A stretch of DNA of 64,000 nucleotides from Paraburkholderia bryophila (GTDB lineage: Bacteria > Pseudomonadota > Gammaproteobacteria > Burkholderiales > Burkholderiaceae). The stretch covers positions 1 to 64,000 of the forward strand of contig NZ_QLTK01000027.1 of NCBI RefSeq assembly GCF_003269035.1, given 5' to 3'. The position numbers and the translations under genes are program-made. Numbering within the stretch: the stretch's first letter is position 1; each line of letters opens with the position of its first letter. Positions 17,454 to 25,889 of the stretch are shown piece by piece. Under the pieces are notes generated by a model. That model was not told where the DNA came from. It searched no databases and saw nothing but the letters and a program-made list of their open reading frames with translations.

Positions 17454-18239
17454 AAATGTCACCATCAATTTAGAACGGTTTGTACCATCTTTTCACGAGC
17501 GATAAAAGAGTTCGCTGATGAAAAATCCTGTTTTCGATTCGCGTTGCTACGTTCATACAACACTTTGTTCAACAGACTCTGTGAGTCGCCTCGCGTGAAG
17601 CGTGTTGAACGTGTGTCGTCGAGGTGCTTCGCGAGCTCGAAGAGCAACGTGTCGATGCGACGTTTCGCTGCTCTATCTATCTGTATCGCGGAGTGCGTTC
17701 GCAGCATTTCGCGGTTACGTTTTGCTGTGTCGCGTTGCTCGTTGTGTTGCGCTTCGCGTTGCTTCGCAGAGGTCTCGCGTTGCTGCCGCGACTCTCTGCT
17801 ACACGTCTGCATTGCTTGCGTTCGTCTGTCTCTGCTTGCGTCCGCGCCCACGCCTTTCGGTTCGTCAGCGCAAGCGAAGTGAAGTTCAATGTCGTGTCGA
17901 GCGATGCATCGGGCCGGCTGCGTTGATCGGCCCATCGATCGAAGCGTTTGCTCAAGCACGCTGTGCCGCGCGCTTCGTCGGGTGTTGCCGACTGCTGACT
18001 ACTGACTGCTGATCTACCACTCGGGTGTCGCCGAGTTTCCATCGACCCGGCGCCTCGCGACTTCAGTCGCCGGTCCTACTTCACTGTTCGTCGACGAGCG
18101 GCGCGGCTTCGACTTCCTCAACCGCGCCGCTCGTCGACTTCACTACTGCTTCATCGCATTCGGGTCACTACCTACGACCCGTCAGCAAGCAACGATCCCG
18201 CTAACTGCTTCGCGCTCACCAGCAGCGCTGATGCACCGC
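17454..18239. other. Long structured nrdA-nrdB spacer
   Basis: About 790 bases separate nrdA from nrdB, both leftward, with no gene I can defend. The spacer contains four copies of the 10-mer TCGCGTTGCT (17539, 17730, 17754, 17775), a direct repeat of GACTGCTGA (17990 and 18004) and a 17-bp perfect inverted repeat (18090-18138). One minus-strand frame (17465-17959) is an Arg/Gln-rich sequence that looks like a by-product of the repeats. Confidence 0.6.
18090..18138. repeat. 17-bp perfect inverted repeat in the nrdA-nrdB spacer
   Basis: GTCGACGAGCGGCGCGG (18090-18106) is the exact reverse complement of 18122-18138, with a 15-base loop. It begins about 100 bases after the nrdA stop. There is no T-run on the minus strand, so it looks like an mRNA-stabilising or attenuating hairpin more than a full terminator. 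Confidence 0.8.
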
Positions 18240-21236
18240 TTATTGGCAAGCTTCGCACTCGTCGAAACCTGCGTCGCCCGGACGCATCATGCAGACCGGA
18301 CCATCCGCTTCCGGCGCTGCTTCGACGACTGCTGCCGTGGCCGCTGCAGCCTGAAAGCCGCCCGGCGTCGCGCCGCCTCCGTTCGCGCCGAAGCCACCCG
18401 CTGCGCCGCCAGCCGCGCCACCCGAACCTTCGCCGCCACCCGAACTCACCGCGTTCAGTTGACCGTGCGCCACCGTCGACTTCTCGACGTGCGTCGCCGC
18501 CATCGTGCGGAGGTAGTAGGTCGTCTTCAGACCACGCACCCAGGCGAGCTTGTAAATCTCGTCGAGCTTCTTACCCGACGCGCCGCCCATGTAAATGTTC
18601 AGCGACTGCGCCTGGTCGATCCACTTCTGGCGACGCGAGGCCGCTTCAACCAGCCACACCGGATCGAGTTCGAACGCGGTCGCGTAGATCGCGCGCAGGT
18701 CCGCCGGAATCCGGTCGATGCGCGACAGCGTGCCGTCGAAGTACTTCAGGTCGGCGACCATCACTTCGTCCCACAGACCGCGCGCCTTCAGGTCGCGCAC
18801 CAGGTAGTCGTTGACCACCGTGAATTCGCCCGACAGATTCGACTTCACATACAGGTTCTGGAACGTCGGTTCGATGCAAGCCGACACGCCGATGATGTTC
18901 GAGATCGTCGCCGTCGGCGCGATCGCGACGCAGTTCGAGTTGCGCATGCCGTACTGGGCGATCCGCGAACGCAGCTCGGTCCAGTCCATCGACTCGCTCG
19001 AATCGACTTCCACGTAACCGCCGCGTGCGTCGGCCAGCAGCTTCACCGAGTCTTGCGGCAGGATGCCGCGATCCCACAGCGAGCCGCGGTAGCTCGAGTA
19101 ACGGCCGCGCTCTTGCGCCAGTTCGGTCGACGCGTAGTAAGCGTAGTAGCAGACCGCTTCCATCGACGTGTCGGCGAACGCGACCGCCTCTTGCGACGCG
19201 TACGGGGTGCGCAGCAGATGCAGACAGTCCTGGAAGCCCATGATGCCGAGACCGACCGGACGGTGCTTCAGGTTCGAGTTACGCGCCTTGGCGACCGCGT
19301 AGTAGTTGATGTCGATCACGTTGTCGAGCATGCGCATCGCGACGCTGATGGTGCGCTTGAGCTTGTCGTGGTCGAGCACGAGCGTGCCGTCGGCCTGCTC
19401 CTTCAGGTGGGCGACGAGGTTCACCGAGCCCAGGTTGCAGACGGCGATTTCGGCGTCGCTGGTGTTCAGCGTGATTTCCGTGCACAGGTTCGACGAGTGG
19501 ACGACACCGACGTGCTGTTGCGGCGAGCGCACATTGCACGGATCCTTGAACGTGATCCACGGGTGGCCGGTTTCGAACAGCATGCCCAGCATCTTGCGCC
19601 ACAGTTGCGCCGCCGGCAGCTTCTTGAACAGCTTGATTTCGCCGCGCGCGACTTTCTCTTCGTAAGCCGTGTAAGCCGTTTCGAATTCAGCGCCGAACAG
19701 ATCGTGCAGGTCCGGGCAGGTGGACGGCGAGAACAGCGTCCAGTCGCCGCCTTCCATCACGCGCTTCATGAACAGGTCGGGAATCCAGTTCGCCGTGTTC
19801 ATGTCGTGCGTGCGACGACGGTCGTCGCCGGTGTTCTTACGCAGCTCGAGGAATTCCTCGATGTCCAGGTGCCACGTTTCCAGGTACGCGCAGACCGCGC
19901 CCTTGCGCTTGCCGCCCTGGTTCACGGCCACGGCCGTGTCGTTGACGACCTTCAGGAACGGCACGACGCCTTGCGACTTGCCGTTGGTGCCCTTGATGTG
20001 GGAACCAAGCGCACGCACGCGCGTCCAGTCGTTGCCCAGGCCGCCGGCGAACTTCGACAGCAGCGCGTTTTCCTTCAGCGCTTCGTAGATGCCGTCGAGG
20101 TCGTCGTCGACCGTGGTCAGGTAGCACGACGACAGCTGCGAGCGATGCGTGCCCGAGTTGAACAACGTCGGCGTGGACGACATGAAGTCGAAGCTCGACA
20201 GGATGTTGTAGAACTCGATGGCGCGCGCTTCGCGGTCGATCTCGTTCAGCGACAGACCCATCGCGACACGCATAAAGAATGCCTGCGGCATTTCGATGCG
20301 CACGCCGTCGTGATGCAGGAAGTAACGGTCATACAGCGTTTGCAGACCGAGGTAGCCGAATTGCAGGTCGCGGCTGTTGTCGAGCGCGGCGCCCAGGCGC
20401 TTCAGGTCGAACTGCTGGAGCTTGTCGTCGAGCAGGCCAGCGCCGATGCCGCGCTTGATGAACTGCGGGAAGTACTCGGCGTAGCGGTTAGCCATTTCGC
20501 CTTGCGTGACTTCTTCTTCGAGGATCTCGCGGCGGATCGTGTGCAGCAGGATGCGCGCGGTGACCTGGCTGTACGCCGGGTCTTTTTCGATCATGGTACG
20601 GGCAGCCAGGATCGCCGAGTCGTAGACCTGGCTCATTGGCACGCCGTCGTACAGATTCTTGACCGTTTCCGCGATGATCGGGTCGGCGCTCACGGCGTCG
20701 CCCAGGTTCGCGCAAGCGGATTCGATGATGCCGCGCAGCGCAGCCATGTCCAGCGGACGCGTGACGCCGTTGTCGGTCACGTTCAGGCCCGGCGTGCTGG
20801 CAACGATCTGCTCGTCGTGACCGCGCGCCTGGGTGCGCTTCTCGCGATACAGCACGTAAGCACGCGCGACGTTGTGCTCGCCGCCGCGCATCAGCGCGAG
20901 TTCGACCTGATCCTGAATGTCTTCGATATGGAACGTGCCGCCGTTCGGGCGGCTGCGCACCAGCGCGCGCACCACGTTCTGCGTGAGTTGCTCGACCAGT
21001 TCGCGCACGCGCGCCGAGGCCGCGCCTTGACCACCGTTGACGGCCAGGAATGCCTTCGTCACGGCGATAGCGATTTTCGACGGCTCGAACGACACGACGC
21101 CGCCGTTGCGGCGGATCACCTTGTAGTCGGCGAGAGTCGCTTGCGGCGCGAGCGCCTGTGCGCCTTGTGCCTGGCCGAAGGCCTGGCCGGTCGGTGAACC
21201 CTCGTAGCGGGTCGTCGCGTTGTCGGTGGTTTGCAT
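18240..21236 (-). CDS. nrdA: Class Ia ribonucleotide reductase, alpha subunit
   Basis: Catalytic subunit reducing ribonucleoside diphosphates to deoxyribonucleotides. The 998-residue protein has an N-terminal ATP-cone (about 38-135), the allosteric activity site, followed by the ten-stranded barrel. The active-site motif NLCTEI holds the radical Cys, and a C-terminal Cys pair (CEACQ at the end) is positioned to re-reduce the active site. Between barrel and tail is a Gly/Ala-rich flexible linker (about 905-970). ATG at 21236 has AGGAG eight bases upstream. Upstream lie NrdR-box-like sites, DnaA boxes and a sigma70-type promoter. Confidence 0.96.
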   Translation of the reverse strand: MQTTDNATTRYEGSPTGQAFGQAQGAQALAPQATLADYKVIRRNGGVVSFEPSKIAIAVTKAFLAVNGGQGAASARVRELVEQLTQNVVRALVRSRPNGGTFHIEDIQDQVELALMRGGEHNVARAYVLYREKRTQARGHDEQIVASTPGLNVTDNGVTRPLDMAALRGIIESACANLGDAVSADPIIAETVKNLYDGVPMSQVYDSAILAARTMIEKDPAYSQVTARILLHTIRREILEEEVTQGEMANRYAEYFPQFIKRGIGAGLLDDKLQQFDLKRLGAALDNSRDLQFGYLGLQTLYDRYFLHHDGVRIEMPQAFFMRVAMGLSLNEIDREARAIEFYNILSSFDFMSSTPTLFNSGTHRSQLSSCYLTTVDDDLDGIYEALKENALLSKFAGGLGNDWTRVRALGSHIKGTNGKSQGVVPFLKVVNDTAVAVNQGGKRKGAVCAYLETWHLDIEEFLELRKNTGDDRRRTHDMNTANWIPDLFMKRVMEGGDWTLFSPSTCPDLHDLFGAEFETAYTAYEEKVARGEIKLFKKLPAAQLWRKMLGMLFETGHPWITFKDPCNVRSPQQHVGVVHSSNLCTEITLNTSDAEIAVCNLGSVNLVAHLKEQADGTLVLDHDKLKRTISVAMRMLDNVIDINYYAVAKARNSNLKHRPVGLGIMGFQDCLHLLRTPYASQEAVAFADTSMEAVCYYAYYASTELAQERGRYSSYRGSLWDRGILPQDSVKLLADARGGYVEVDSSESMDWTELRSRIAQYGMRNSNCVAIAPTATISNIIGVSACIEPTFQNLYVKSNLSGEFTVVNDYLVRDLKARGLWDEVMVADLKYFDGTLSRIDRIPADLRAIYATAFELDPVWLVEAASRRQKWIDQAQSLNIYMGGASGKKLDEIYKLAWVRGLKTTYYLRTMAATHVEKSTVAHGQLNAVSSGGGEGSGGAAGGAAGGFGANGGGATPGGFQAAAATAAVVEAAPEADGPVCMMRPGDAGFDECEACQ

Positions 21237-21557
21237 GTGCAAAGCTCCTGGTCCTGGAAATGGTGCGGTGATTGCCGCGGATTAAAACGAACGCTGCGCC
21301 GCCGCGTGCGCAAGCGATGGGGTGCAGGAAAGGGGCTGGCTGAGCCGCTTGGCGGGATGCGACGGTGACGAAGCCTGATTCGAATTGAAAACGGTCTTCG
21401 TCGTATGCGTCGCGATCACTGGCCAGGCCCCTTCCCTGAATGCTTCTGGATGCCGCCGGTTGGTCTTGACCGGCCGCGCCACAGGAATTTTTTCACTGCC
21501 CGGAATGCTTGCGGCGCCGTGCTCGGAGAGCGGGGCGCCGCTGATTTATGCACTCGG

Positions 21558-21578
21558 TTATCCACACAGTTATACACA
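21558..21578. promoter_or_regulatory. Pair of DnaA boxes upstream of nrdA
   Basis: TTATCCACA (21558-21566) is identical to the strongest E. coli DnaA box, and TTATACACA (21570-21578) matches the TTATNCACA consensus, in the same orientation 12 bp apart. E. coli nrdAB is known to be controlled by DnaA through paired boxes near its promoter. Here they lie about 40-60 bases downstream of the predicted nrdA -10 element. Confidence 0.75.
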
Positions 21579-21582
21579 GCCA

Positions 21583-21629
21583 ACACAAGATGTGGTGTGA
21601 AACCGAATTTCTGGCACCAAGTATAGTGG
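21583..21629. promoter_or_regulatory. Tandem NrdR-box-like operator
   Basis: Two 16-bp sites resemble the NrdR consensus ACACWATATATWGTGT: ACACAAGATGTGGTGT at 21583-21598 (12 of 16 positions) and GCACCAAGTATAGTGG at 21614-21629 (11 of 16). Their starts are exactly 31 bp apart, the three-helical-turn spacing known for NrdR operators. The second box overlaps the predicted -10 hexamer, as expected for repression. Confidence 0.78.
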
Positions 21630-21647
21630 AGATTCGAGACAGGTCAA
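21620..21647 (-). promoter_or_regulatory. Sigma70-type promoter of nrdA
   Basis: On the minus strand TTGACC (-35, 21642-21647) is separated by 16 bp from TATACT (-10, 21620-21625). The -10 is embedded in an NrdR-box-like site. Confidence 0.7.
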
Positions 21648-21764
21648 ATCGTTTTATTTGCTTTGAATGGGTTGACTTTTGGATAGCGCGGCGCGCCGCC
21701 GCTCCCCGGAGAACAAGGCTGCGCCTTGCTCTGCTCGCATCGCGCGACGTTGTGCAAAGGGGCG

Positions 21765-22361
21765 TTACGAGTTCGCGGAAAACTTGAGATAGGGGAAATA
21801 CTGAGCGTCGAGCGCGGTGTCGCGCTGCAGACGTTGCCACTCGAAATGCGGACCCGGATCGGTCTTGCGACCGGGGGCGATGTCCGAGTGACCGGCGAGC
21901 GCCGCGACCGGATAGCGGGCCTTCAGTGCGCTCACGAGGGCGCCGAGCGTGCGGTATTGCGCCGCTTCGAAAGCCGTGGTGTCACTGCCCTCCAACTCGA
22001 TGCCGATCGAGAAATCATTGCAGCGCTCGCGACCGAAAAAATTCGACGGCCCCGCGTGCCACGCGCGCTCGTTGCACGACACGAATTGCTCGAGCGCGCC
22101 GTCGCGATGAATCACGAAATGCGCGGAGACCCGCACGCCGCGCAGATGCGTGTCGTAGTAAGGGTGCGCGTCGCAGTCGAGCGTGTTCAGGAACAGCTCG
22201 GCGATCGCCGTGCCGCCGAACTCGTTCGGCGGCAGGCTGATGTTATGAACGACGATCAGCGTCGGCTCGGCGCCGTTGGGCCGCGCCTCGAAATTCGGCG
22301 AAGGCAGTTGGCTGGCGGCGGCGACCCAACCGTCGGCGTCGACGGTGAACGCGTCGCTCAT
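21765..22361 (-). CDS. ampD: 1,6-anhydro-N-acetylmuramyl-L-alanine amidase
   Basis: Cytoplasmic zinc amidase that removes the peptide from anhydro-muropeptides during wall recycling and so lowers the signal for beta-lactamase induction. The 198-residue length and absence of a signal peptide fit AmpD rather than the exported AmiD. Family motifs are IVVHNISLPP (metal His at about 39), SAHFVIHRDG (about 104-113), WHAGPSNFFGRERCND (about 125-140) and GHSDIAPGRKTDPGPHF with His and Asp ligands (about 162-178). Its start overlaps the stop of the preceding PP0621-family gene by four bases. Confidence 0.95.
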   Translation of the reverse strand: MSDAFTVDADGWVAAASQLPSPNFEARPNGAEPTLIVVHNISLPPNEFGGTAIAELFLNTLDCDAHPYYDTHLRGVRVSAHFVIHRDGALEQFVSCNERAWHAGPSNFFGRERCNDFSIGIELEGSDTTAFEAAQYRTLGALVSALKARYPVAALAGHSDIAPGRKTDPGPHFEWQRLQRDTALDAQYFPYLKFSANS

Positions 22362-22693
22362 CGAGCGTCACGCCCCGACGGACGCGCGCCATGGCGCTGC
22401 GCGTGCGCGGCGCTGCAGAACGGCTGCCCCGCCACCACCACGGAATCGCTCTTCGGCGCATGCACGCCGCACTCGGCGCAACGGATCATCGGCTCGGCGA
22501 GTTGCGGCCGCGGTTGCGCTTGACCCGCCGGACGCGCGGCGCCATGGGCACCGGCTTGCTGGCCTGCCGCGCCGTTCGCGCCCGCACCGGCGCCGCCGGT
22601 GCGCTGCCCGGTTTGCGCGTCATGACGACGCAGCGCCTTGATCAGCCATTGGCCCACGACGAACAACAGGATCAGCAGAAATATTTGTCGCAT
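22358..22693 (-). CDS. PP0621-family small membrane protein with Cys motif
   Basis: A 111-residue protein with one N-terminal membrane helix (about 2-20), a Gly/Ala/Gln-rich linker (about 28-67) and a C-terminal Cys/His motif (CAECG then FCSAAHAQRH) likely to bind zinc. The family is conserved next to ampD in betaproteobacteria; no function is established. The ATGA overlap with ampD suggests co-translation, and the CcsA-like gene lies nine bases upstream. Confidence 0.8.
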   Translation of the reverse strand: MRQIFLLILLFVVGQWLIKALRRHDAQTGQRTGGAGAGANGAAGQQAGAHGAARPAGQAQPRPQLAEPMIRCAECGVHAPKSDSVVVAGQPFCSAAHAQRHGARPSGRDAR

Positions 22694-22702
22694 GGAATAC
22701 GC

Positions 22703-23626
22703 TCACACTACAGCACGGTGCAACAGCACCTCGAAGACGAAACGGCTGCCGACGTACGCCAGCAACAGCGCGACGAACGACGCCAGCACCCAGCGCAGGG
22801 CCGCGCGACCGCGCCAACCCGACACCTTGCGCGCGGTCAGCAGCGCGCCGAACATCAGCCACGAAAGAATCGCAAACACGGTCTTGTGATCGAGCCGCAA
22901 CGCGCGGTCGACCAGTTGCTCGCTAAACAGAATGCCCGACAACAAGGTCAGCGTGAGCAGCACGAAGCCCGCGCCAATCAGACGGAACAACAGTTTTTCC
23001 AACGTCAGAAGCGGCGGCAGCGTGTCGAGCCAGCTCGACAGCCAGCCATTGCCGGCCGCGGCCGTATGCCGCTGCGCCATGCCGCCACCGCCGCGCATGG
23101 CATGCAAACGCCGTTCGACCAGCAGCATCAGAATGGCGTGCAGCGCCGCGATCGCAAACAGACCATACGCGATGTTGGCAATCAGAAAGTGCAGCTTGAA
23201 CAACGGCGCGGCCGAATACGACAGCACGCGCACGCCGCCGAAGGCCAGCGGCATCAACGAAGCGACGCAGGCAAGCGGCAACACCAGCAGACGCAGTCCG
23301 TCGAGCGGAAAGAAAAAGCTCTCTATCCAGTAGATGCCGGCGCCGAGCCAGAACATGGCCGACAGCGCGAACGCGAAGCCGAACACCATCGCGTTCTGCG
23401 GGAAGATGGTGGTGTGCAGCAGCACGCCGTGGGCGGCCAGCGCCACGCCGAGCAGCGCGCGGCCGGCCGAGCTCATGCCCGAGGCGGCCGGCGCGCTGGC
23501 CGCGGCAGGCACCGGCGGCACGCTCTGGAGCATGGGGCGCACGGCGGCGTGCCGGTGCGAGCGCCAGCCGGCCACGGCTAAACCGCCGTAGAGGAGCGCA
23601 GTGAGGGCATACAGTACAATATCCAT
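22703..23626 (-). CDS. CcsA/YpjD-type cytochrome c assembly inner-membrane protein
   Basis: A 307-residue polytopic membrane protein with about eight hydrophobic segments, assigned to the cytochrome c assembly (CcsA/HemX/YpjD) family by its helix pattern and the C-terminal DHKTVFAILSWLMFGALL segment, where the family has a conserved His. Members of the wider family handle haem at the membrane, but the YpjD branch has no firm role. It is usually found beside ffh in betaproteobacteria, as here, transcribed divergently with 81 bases between the starts. Confidence 0.83.
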   Translation of the reverse strand: MDIVLYALTALLYGGLAVAGWRSHRHAAVRPMLQSVPPVPAAASAPAASGMSSAGRALLGVALAAHGVLLHTTIFPQNAMVFGFAFALSAMFWLGAGIYWIESFFFPLDGLRLLVLPLACVASLMPLAFGGVRVLSYSAAPLFKLHFLIANIAYGLFAIAALHAILMLLVERRLHAMRGGGGMAQRHTAAAGNGWLSSWLDTLPPLLTLEKLLFRLIGAGFVLLTLTLLSGILFSEQLVDRALRLDHKTVFAILSWLMFGALLTARKVSGWRGRAALRWVLASFVALLLAYVGSRFVFEVLLHRAVV

Positions 23627-23707
23627 ATTCGAAGTTTACACTAGGCCCCTACTCCGCGACGTCTTCCACTTCGCGCGCTGCCCGGGCCGCACTGTTCATC
23701 GCTCCCC

Positions 23708-25075
23708 ATGCTCGACAATCTGACTCAACGGATGGCGCGCGTCGTCAAGACGCTGCGCGGCGAAGCCCGGCTCACCGAGGCGAACACCCAGGAAATGCTG
23801 CGCGAAGTGCGCTTGGCGCTGCTCGAGGCCGACGTGGCGCTGCCCGTCGTGCGCGAGTTCATCGCCAAGGTGAAGGAGAAGGCGCTCGGCGAAGAAGTCA
23901 TCAGCAGTCTGTCGCCGGGTCAGGCGCTGGTCGGCGTGGTGCAGCGCGAGCTGACCGCGATCATCGGCGGCGACTACGAAGGCAAGGCGGTCGAACTCAA
24001 TCTCGCCGTCACGCCGCCGGCCATCATCCTGATGGCGGGTCTGCAGGGCGCGGGTAAGACCACCACGGTCGGCAAGCTCGCCAAGCTGCTGCGCGAAAAG
24101 TACAAGAAGAAGGTCCTCACCGTTTCGTGCGACGTCTACCGTCCCGCTGCTATCGCGCAGTTGAAGATGGTGACCGAGCAGGTCGGCGCGGACTTTTTCC
24201 CGTCGGAGCCGGATCAGAAGCCGGTGGATATCGCGCGCGCCGCGGTGGACTGGGCCAAGCGTCACTACCATGACGTGCTGCTCGTCGACACGGCCGGCCG
24301 TCTCGGTATCGACGAAGCCATGATGGCGGAAATCACCGCCCTTCACACCGAGCTGAAACCGGCGGAAACGCTGTTCGTGGTCGACGCGATGCTGGGCCAG
24401 GACGCGGTCAACACCGCGAAGGCCTTTAGCGACGCATTGCCGCTCACCGGCGTGGTGCTCACCAAGCTCGACGGCGACTCGCGCGGTGGCGCGGCGCTGT
24501 CCGTGCGTCACGTGACCGGCAAGCCGATCAAGTTCGTCGGCGTCGCCGAAAAGCTCGACGGCCTCGAAGTGTTCTACCCGGACCGCATGGCGAACCGGAT
24601 TCTCGGCATGGGCGACATTCTCGCCCTCGTCGAGGAAGCGCAGAAGGGCGTGGATGTTCAAGCCGCGCAGAAGCTCGCCGACAAGGTCAAGAAAGGCGGC
24701 GACTTCGACCTCAACGATTTCCGCGCGCAGCTCACGCAAATGAAGAGCATGGGCGGTCTGTCGTCGCTGATGGACAAGCTGCCCGCGCAATTCCAGCAGG
24801 CGGCGGCCGGCGCCAACATGGGCATGGCCGAATCGCAGATGCGCCGCATGGAAGGCATCATCAATTCGATGACACCGCTCGAACGCGCCAAGCCGGAACT
24901 CATCAAGGCCACCCGCAAGCGGCGCATCGCCGCGGGCGCGGGCGTGCAGGTGCAGGAAGTCAACCGCATGCTGAACCAGTACGACCAGATGCGCACCATG
25001 ATGAAGAAGCTCAAGGGTGGCAATCTGCAAAAGATGATGCGCGGCATGAAGGGCATGTTGCCCGGCATGCGCTAA
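23708..25075 (+). CDS. ffh: Signal recognition particle protein (SRP54)
   Basis: GTPase that binds signal sequences on ribosomes and, with 4.5S RNA and FtsY, directs membrane proteins to the translocon. The 455 residues show the N domain (1-90), the G domain with P-loop GLQGAGKTTT (111-120), DTAGRLG (about 197-203) and TKLDGDSRGG (about 255-264), and a Met-rich C-terminal M domain (about 300-455) for signal-peptide and RNA binding. The length and tail (MKGMLPGMR) are typical. Confidence 0.98.
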   Translation: MLDNLTQRMARVVKTLRGEARLTEANTQEMLREVRLALLEADVALPVVREFIAKVKEKALGEEVISSLSPGQALVGVVQRELTAIIGGDYEGKAVELNLAVTPPAIILMAGLQGAGKTTTVGKLAKLLREKYKKKVLTVSCDVYRPAAIAQLKMVTEQVGADFFPSEPDQKPVDIARAAVDWAKRHYHDVLLVDTAGRLGIDEAMMAEITALHTELKPAETLFVVDAMLGQDAVNTAKAFSDALPLTGVVLTKLDGDSRGGAALSVRHVTGKPIKFVGVAEKLDGLEVFYPDRMANRILGMGDILALVEEAQKGVDVQAAQKLADKVKKGGDFDLNDFRAQLTQMKSMGGLSSLMDKLPAQFQQAAAGANMGMAESQMRRMEGIINSMTPLERAKPELIKATRKRRIAAGAGVQVQEVNRMLNQYDQMRTMMKKLKGGNLQKMMRGMKGMLPGMR

Positions 25076-25215
25076 GCTTGTTCAGGAAGGCGGCCGCGTG
25101 CTTTTGGCGCGCGAACGTCGGAAAGCGCTGACTTCCGATGTGTGCGGGTTTATTCTGTACCGCGCGCCGTCGATCTCACCCACACTATGTATACAGTTAT
25201 TGCCCGTCAGACGTC

Positions 25216-25767
25216 ATGAACCGCGAAGAAGCTCTGCACATTTTTAGCCACTCCGAAGAAATCGTTTCGGCCAACGACGTCAACGCGTCGATCAGCGGCA
25301 TGGCGGACGCCATCCGCAGCGAGATGAGCGAGGACTTCCCGCTCGTGCTGTCGGTCATGGGCGGCGCGGCGGTGTTCACCGGCATGCTGCTGCCGCACCT
25401 CGATTTTCCGCTCGAGTTCGACTACATCCACCTGACCCGCTATCGCAACACCACCAAGGGCGGCAACGAGATGCAGTGGCGCGTGGCGCCGGCCGAGTCG
25501 GTGAAGGATCGTGTGGTGCTGGTGCTCGACGACATTCTCGACGAAGGCGAAACGATGGCCGCGATCCGCGACCGCATCCTCGCCATGGGCGCGAAGCGTT
25601 TCCTGAGCGCGGTGCTGTGCGAAAAGATCATTCCGAAGGCTAAACCGCTGCGCCCGGATTACTGCGGGTTCGAAGTACCGGACCGCTATGTGTTCGGCTG
25701 CGGAATGGACGCGAAGGGTTACTGGCGCAACCTGCCGACCATTCGTGCGCTGACCGAAGGGGCTTGA
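25216..25767 (+). CDS. hpt: Hypoxanthine-guanine phosphoribosyltransferase
   Basis: Purine salvage enzyme joining hypoxanthine or guanine to PRPP. The PRPP-binding signature VLVLDDILDEGETM (about 103-116) and the early VMGGAAVFTGMLLPHL segment (about 46-61) identify a type I phosphoribosyltransferase. The 183-residue form beginning MNREEALHIF at 25216 is preferred; a longer frame from 25138 adds 26 non-conserved Cys- and Arg-rich residues. A bidirectional terminator follows 46 bases after the stop. Confidence 0.92.
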   Translation: MNREEALHIFSHSEEIVSANDVNASISGMADAIRSEMSEDFPLVLSVMGGAAVFTGMLLPHLDFPLEFDYIHLTRYRNTTKGGNEMQWRVAPAESVKDRVVLVLDDILDEGETMAAIRDRILAMGAKRFLSAVLCEKIIPKAKPLRPDYCGFEVPDRYVFGCGMDAKGYWRNLPTIRALTEGA

Positions 25768-25813
25768 CGCTCCAGTTCTTCCGACTACGCCGTGATCACG
25801 CGGCGTACCGGCG

Positions 25814-25845
25814 AAAAAAAAGCGACCCACGGGGTCGCTTTTTTT
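25814..25845. terminator. Bidirectional terminator between hpt and marC
   Basis: AGCGACCC (25821-25828) pairs perfectly with GGGTCGCT (25832-25839) around a 3-base loop, flanked by seven A before and six T after. It can stop both the rightward hpt and the leftward marC transcripts. Confidence 0.92.
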
Positions 25846-25889
25846 GGTCGCCGCTCGTCGAGTCGAGGGGACTTGAGCGGAGCCGCGCG

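Larger units (their letters stand above)
21237..21764. other. nrdA upstream control region
   Basis: The 528 bases between ampD and nrdA carry the nrdA promoter, two NrdR-box-like sites and two DnaA boxes, all within 21558-21647. This leaves an apparent leader of about 370 bases before the nrdA start, in which I see no conserved open frame. Confidence 0.7.

Noticed and set aside
18231..21197. A 988-residue open frame antisense to nrdA
   Set aside because: It mirrors nrdA over its whole length and owes its openness to G/C-biased third positions.
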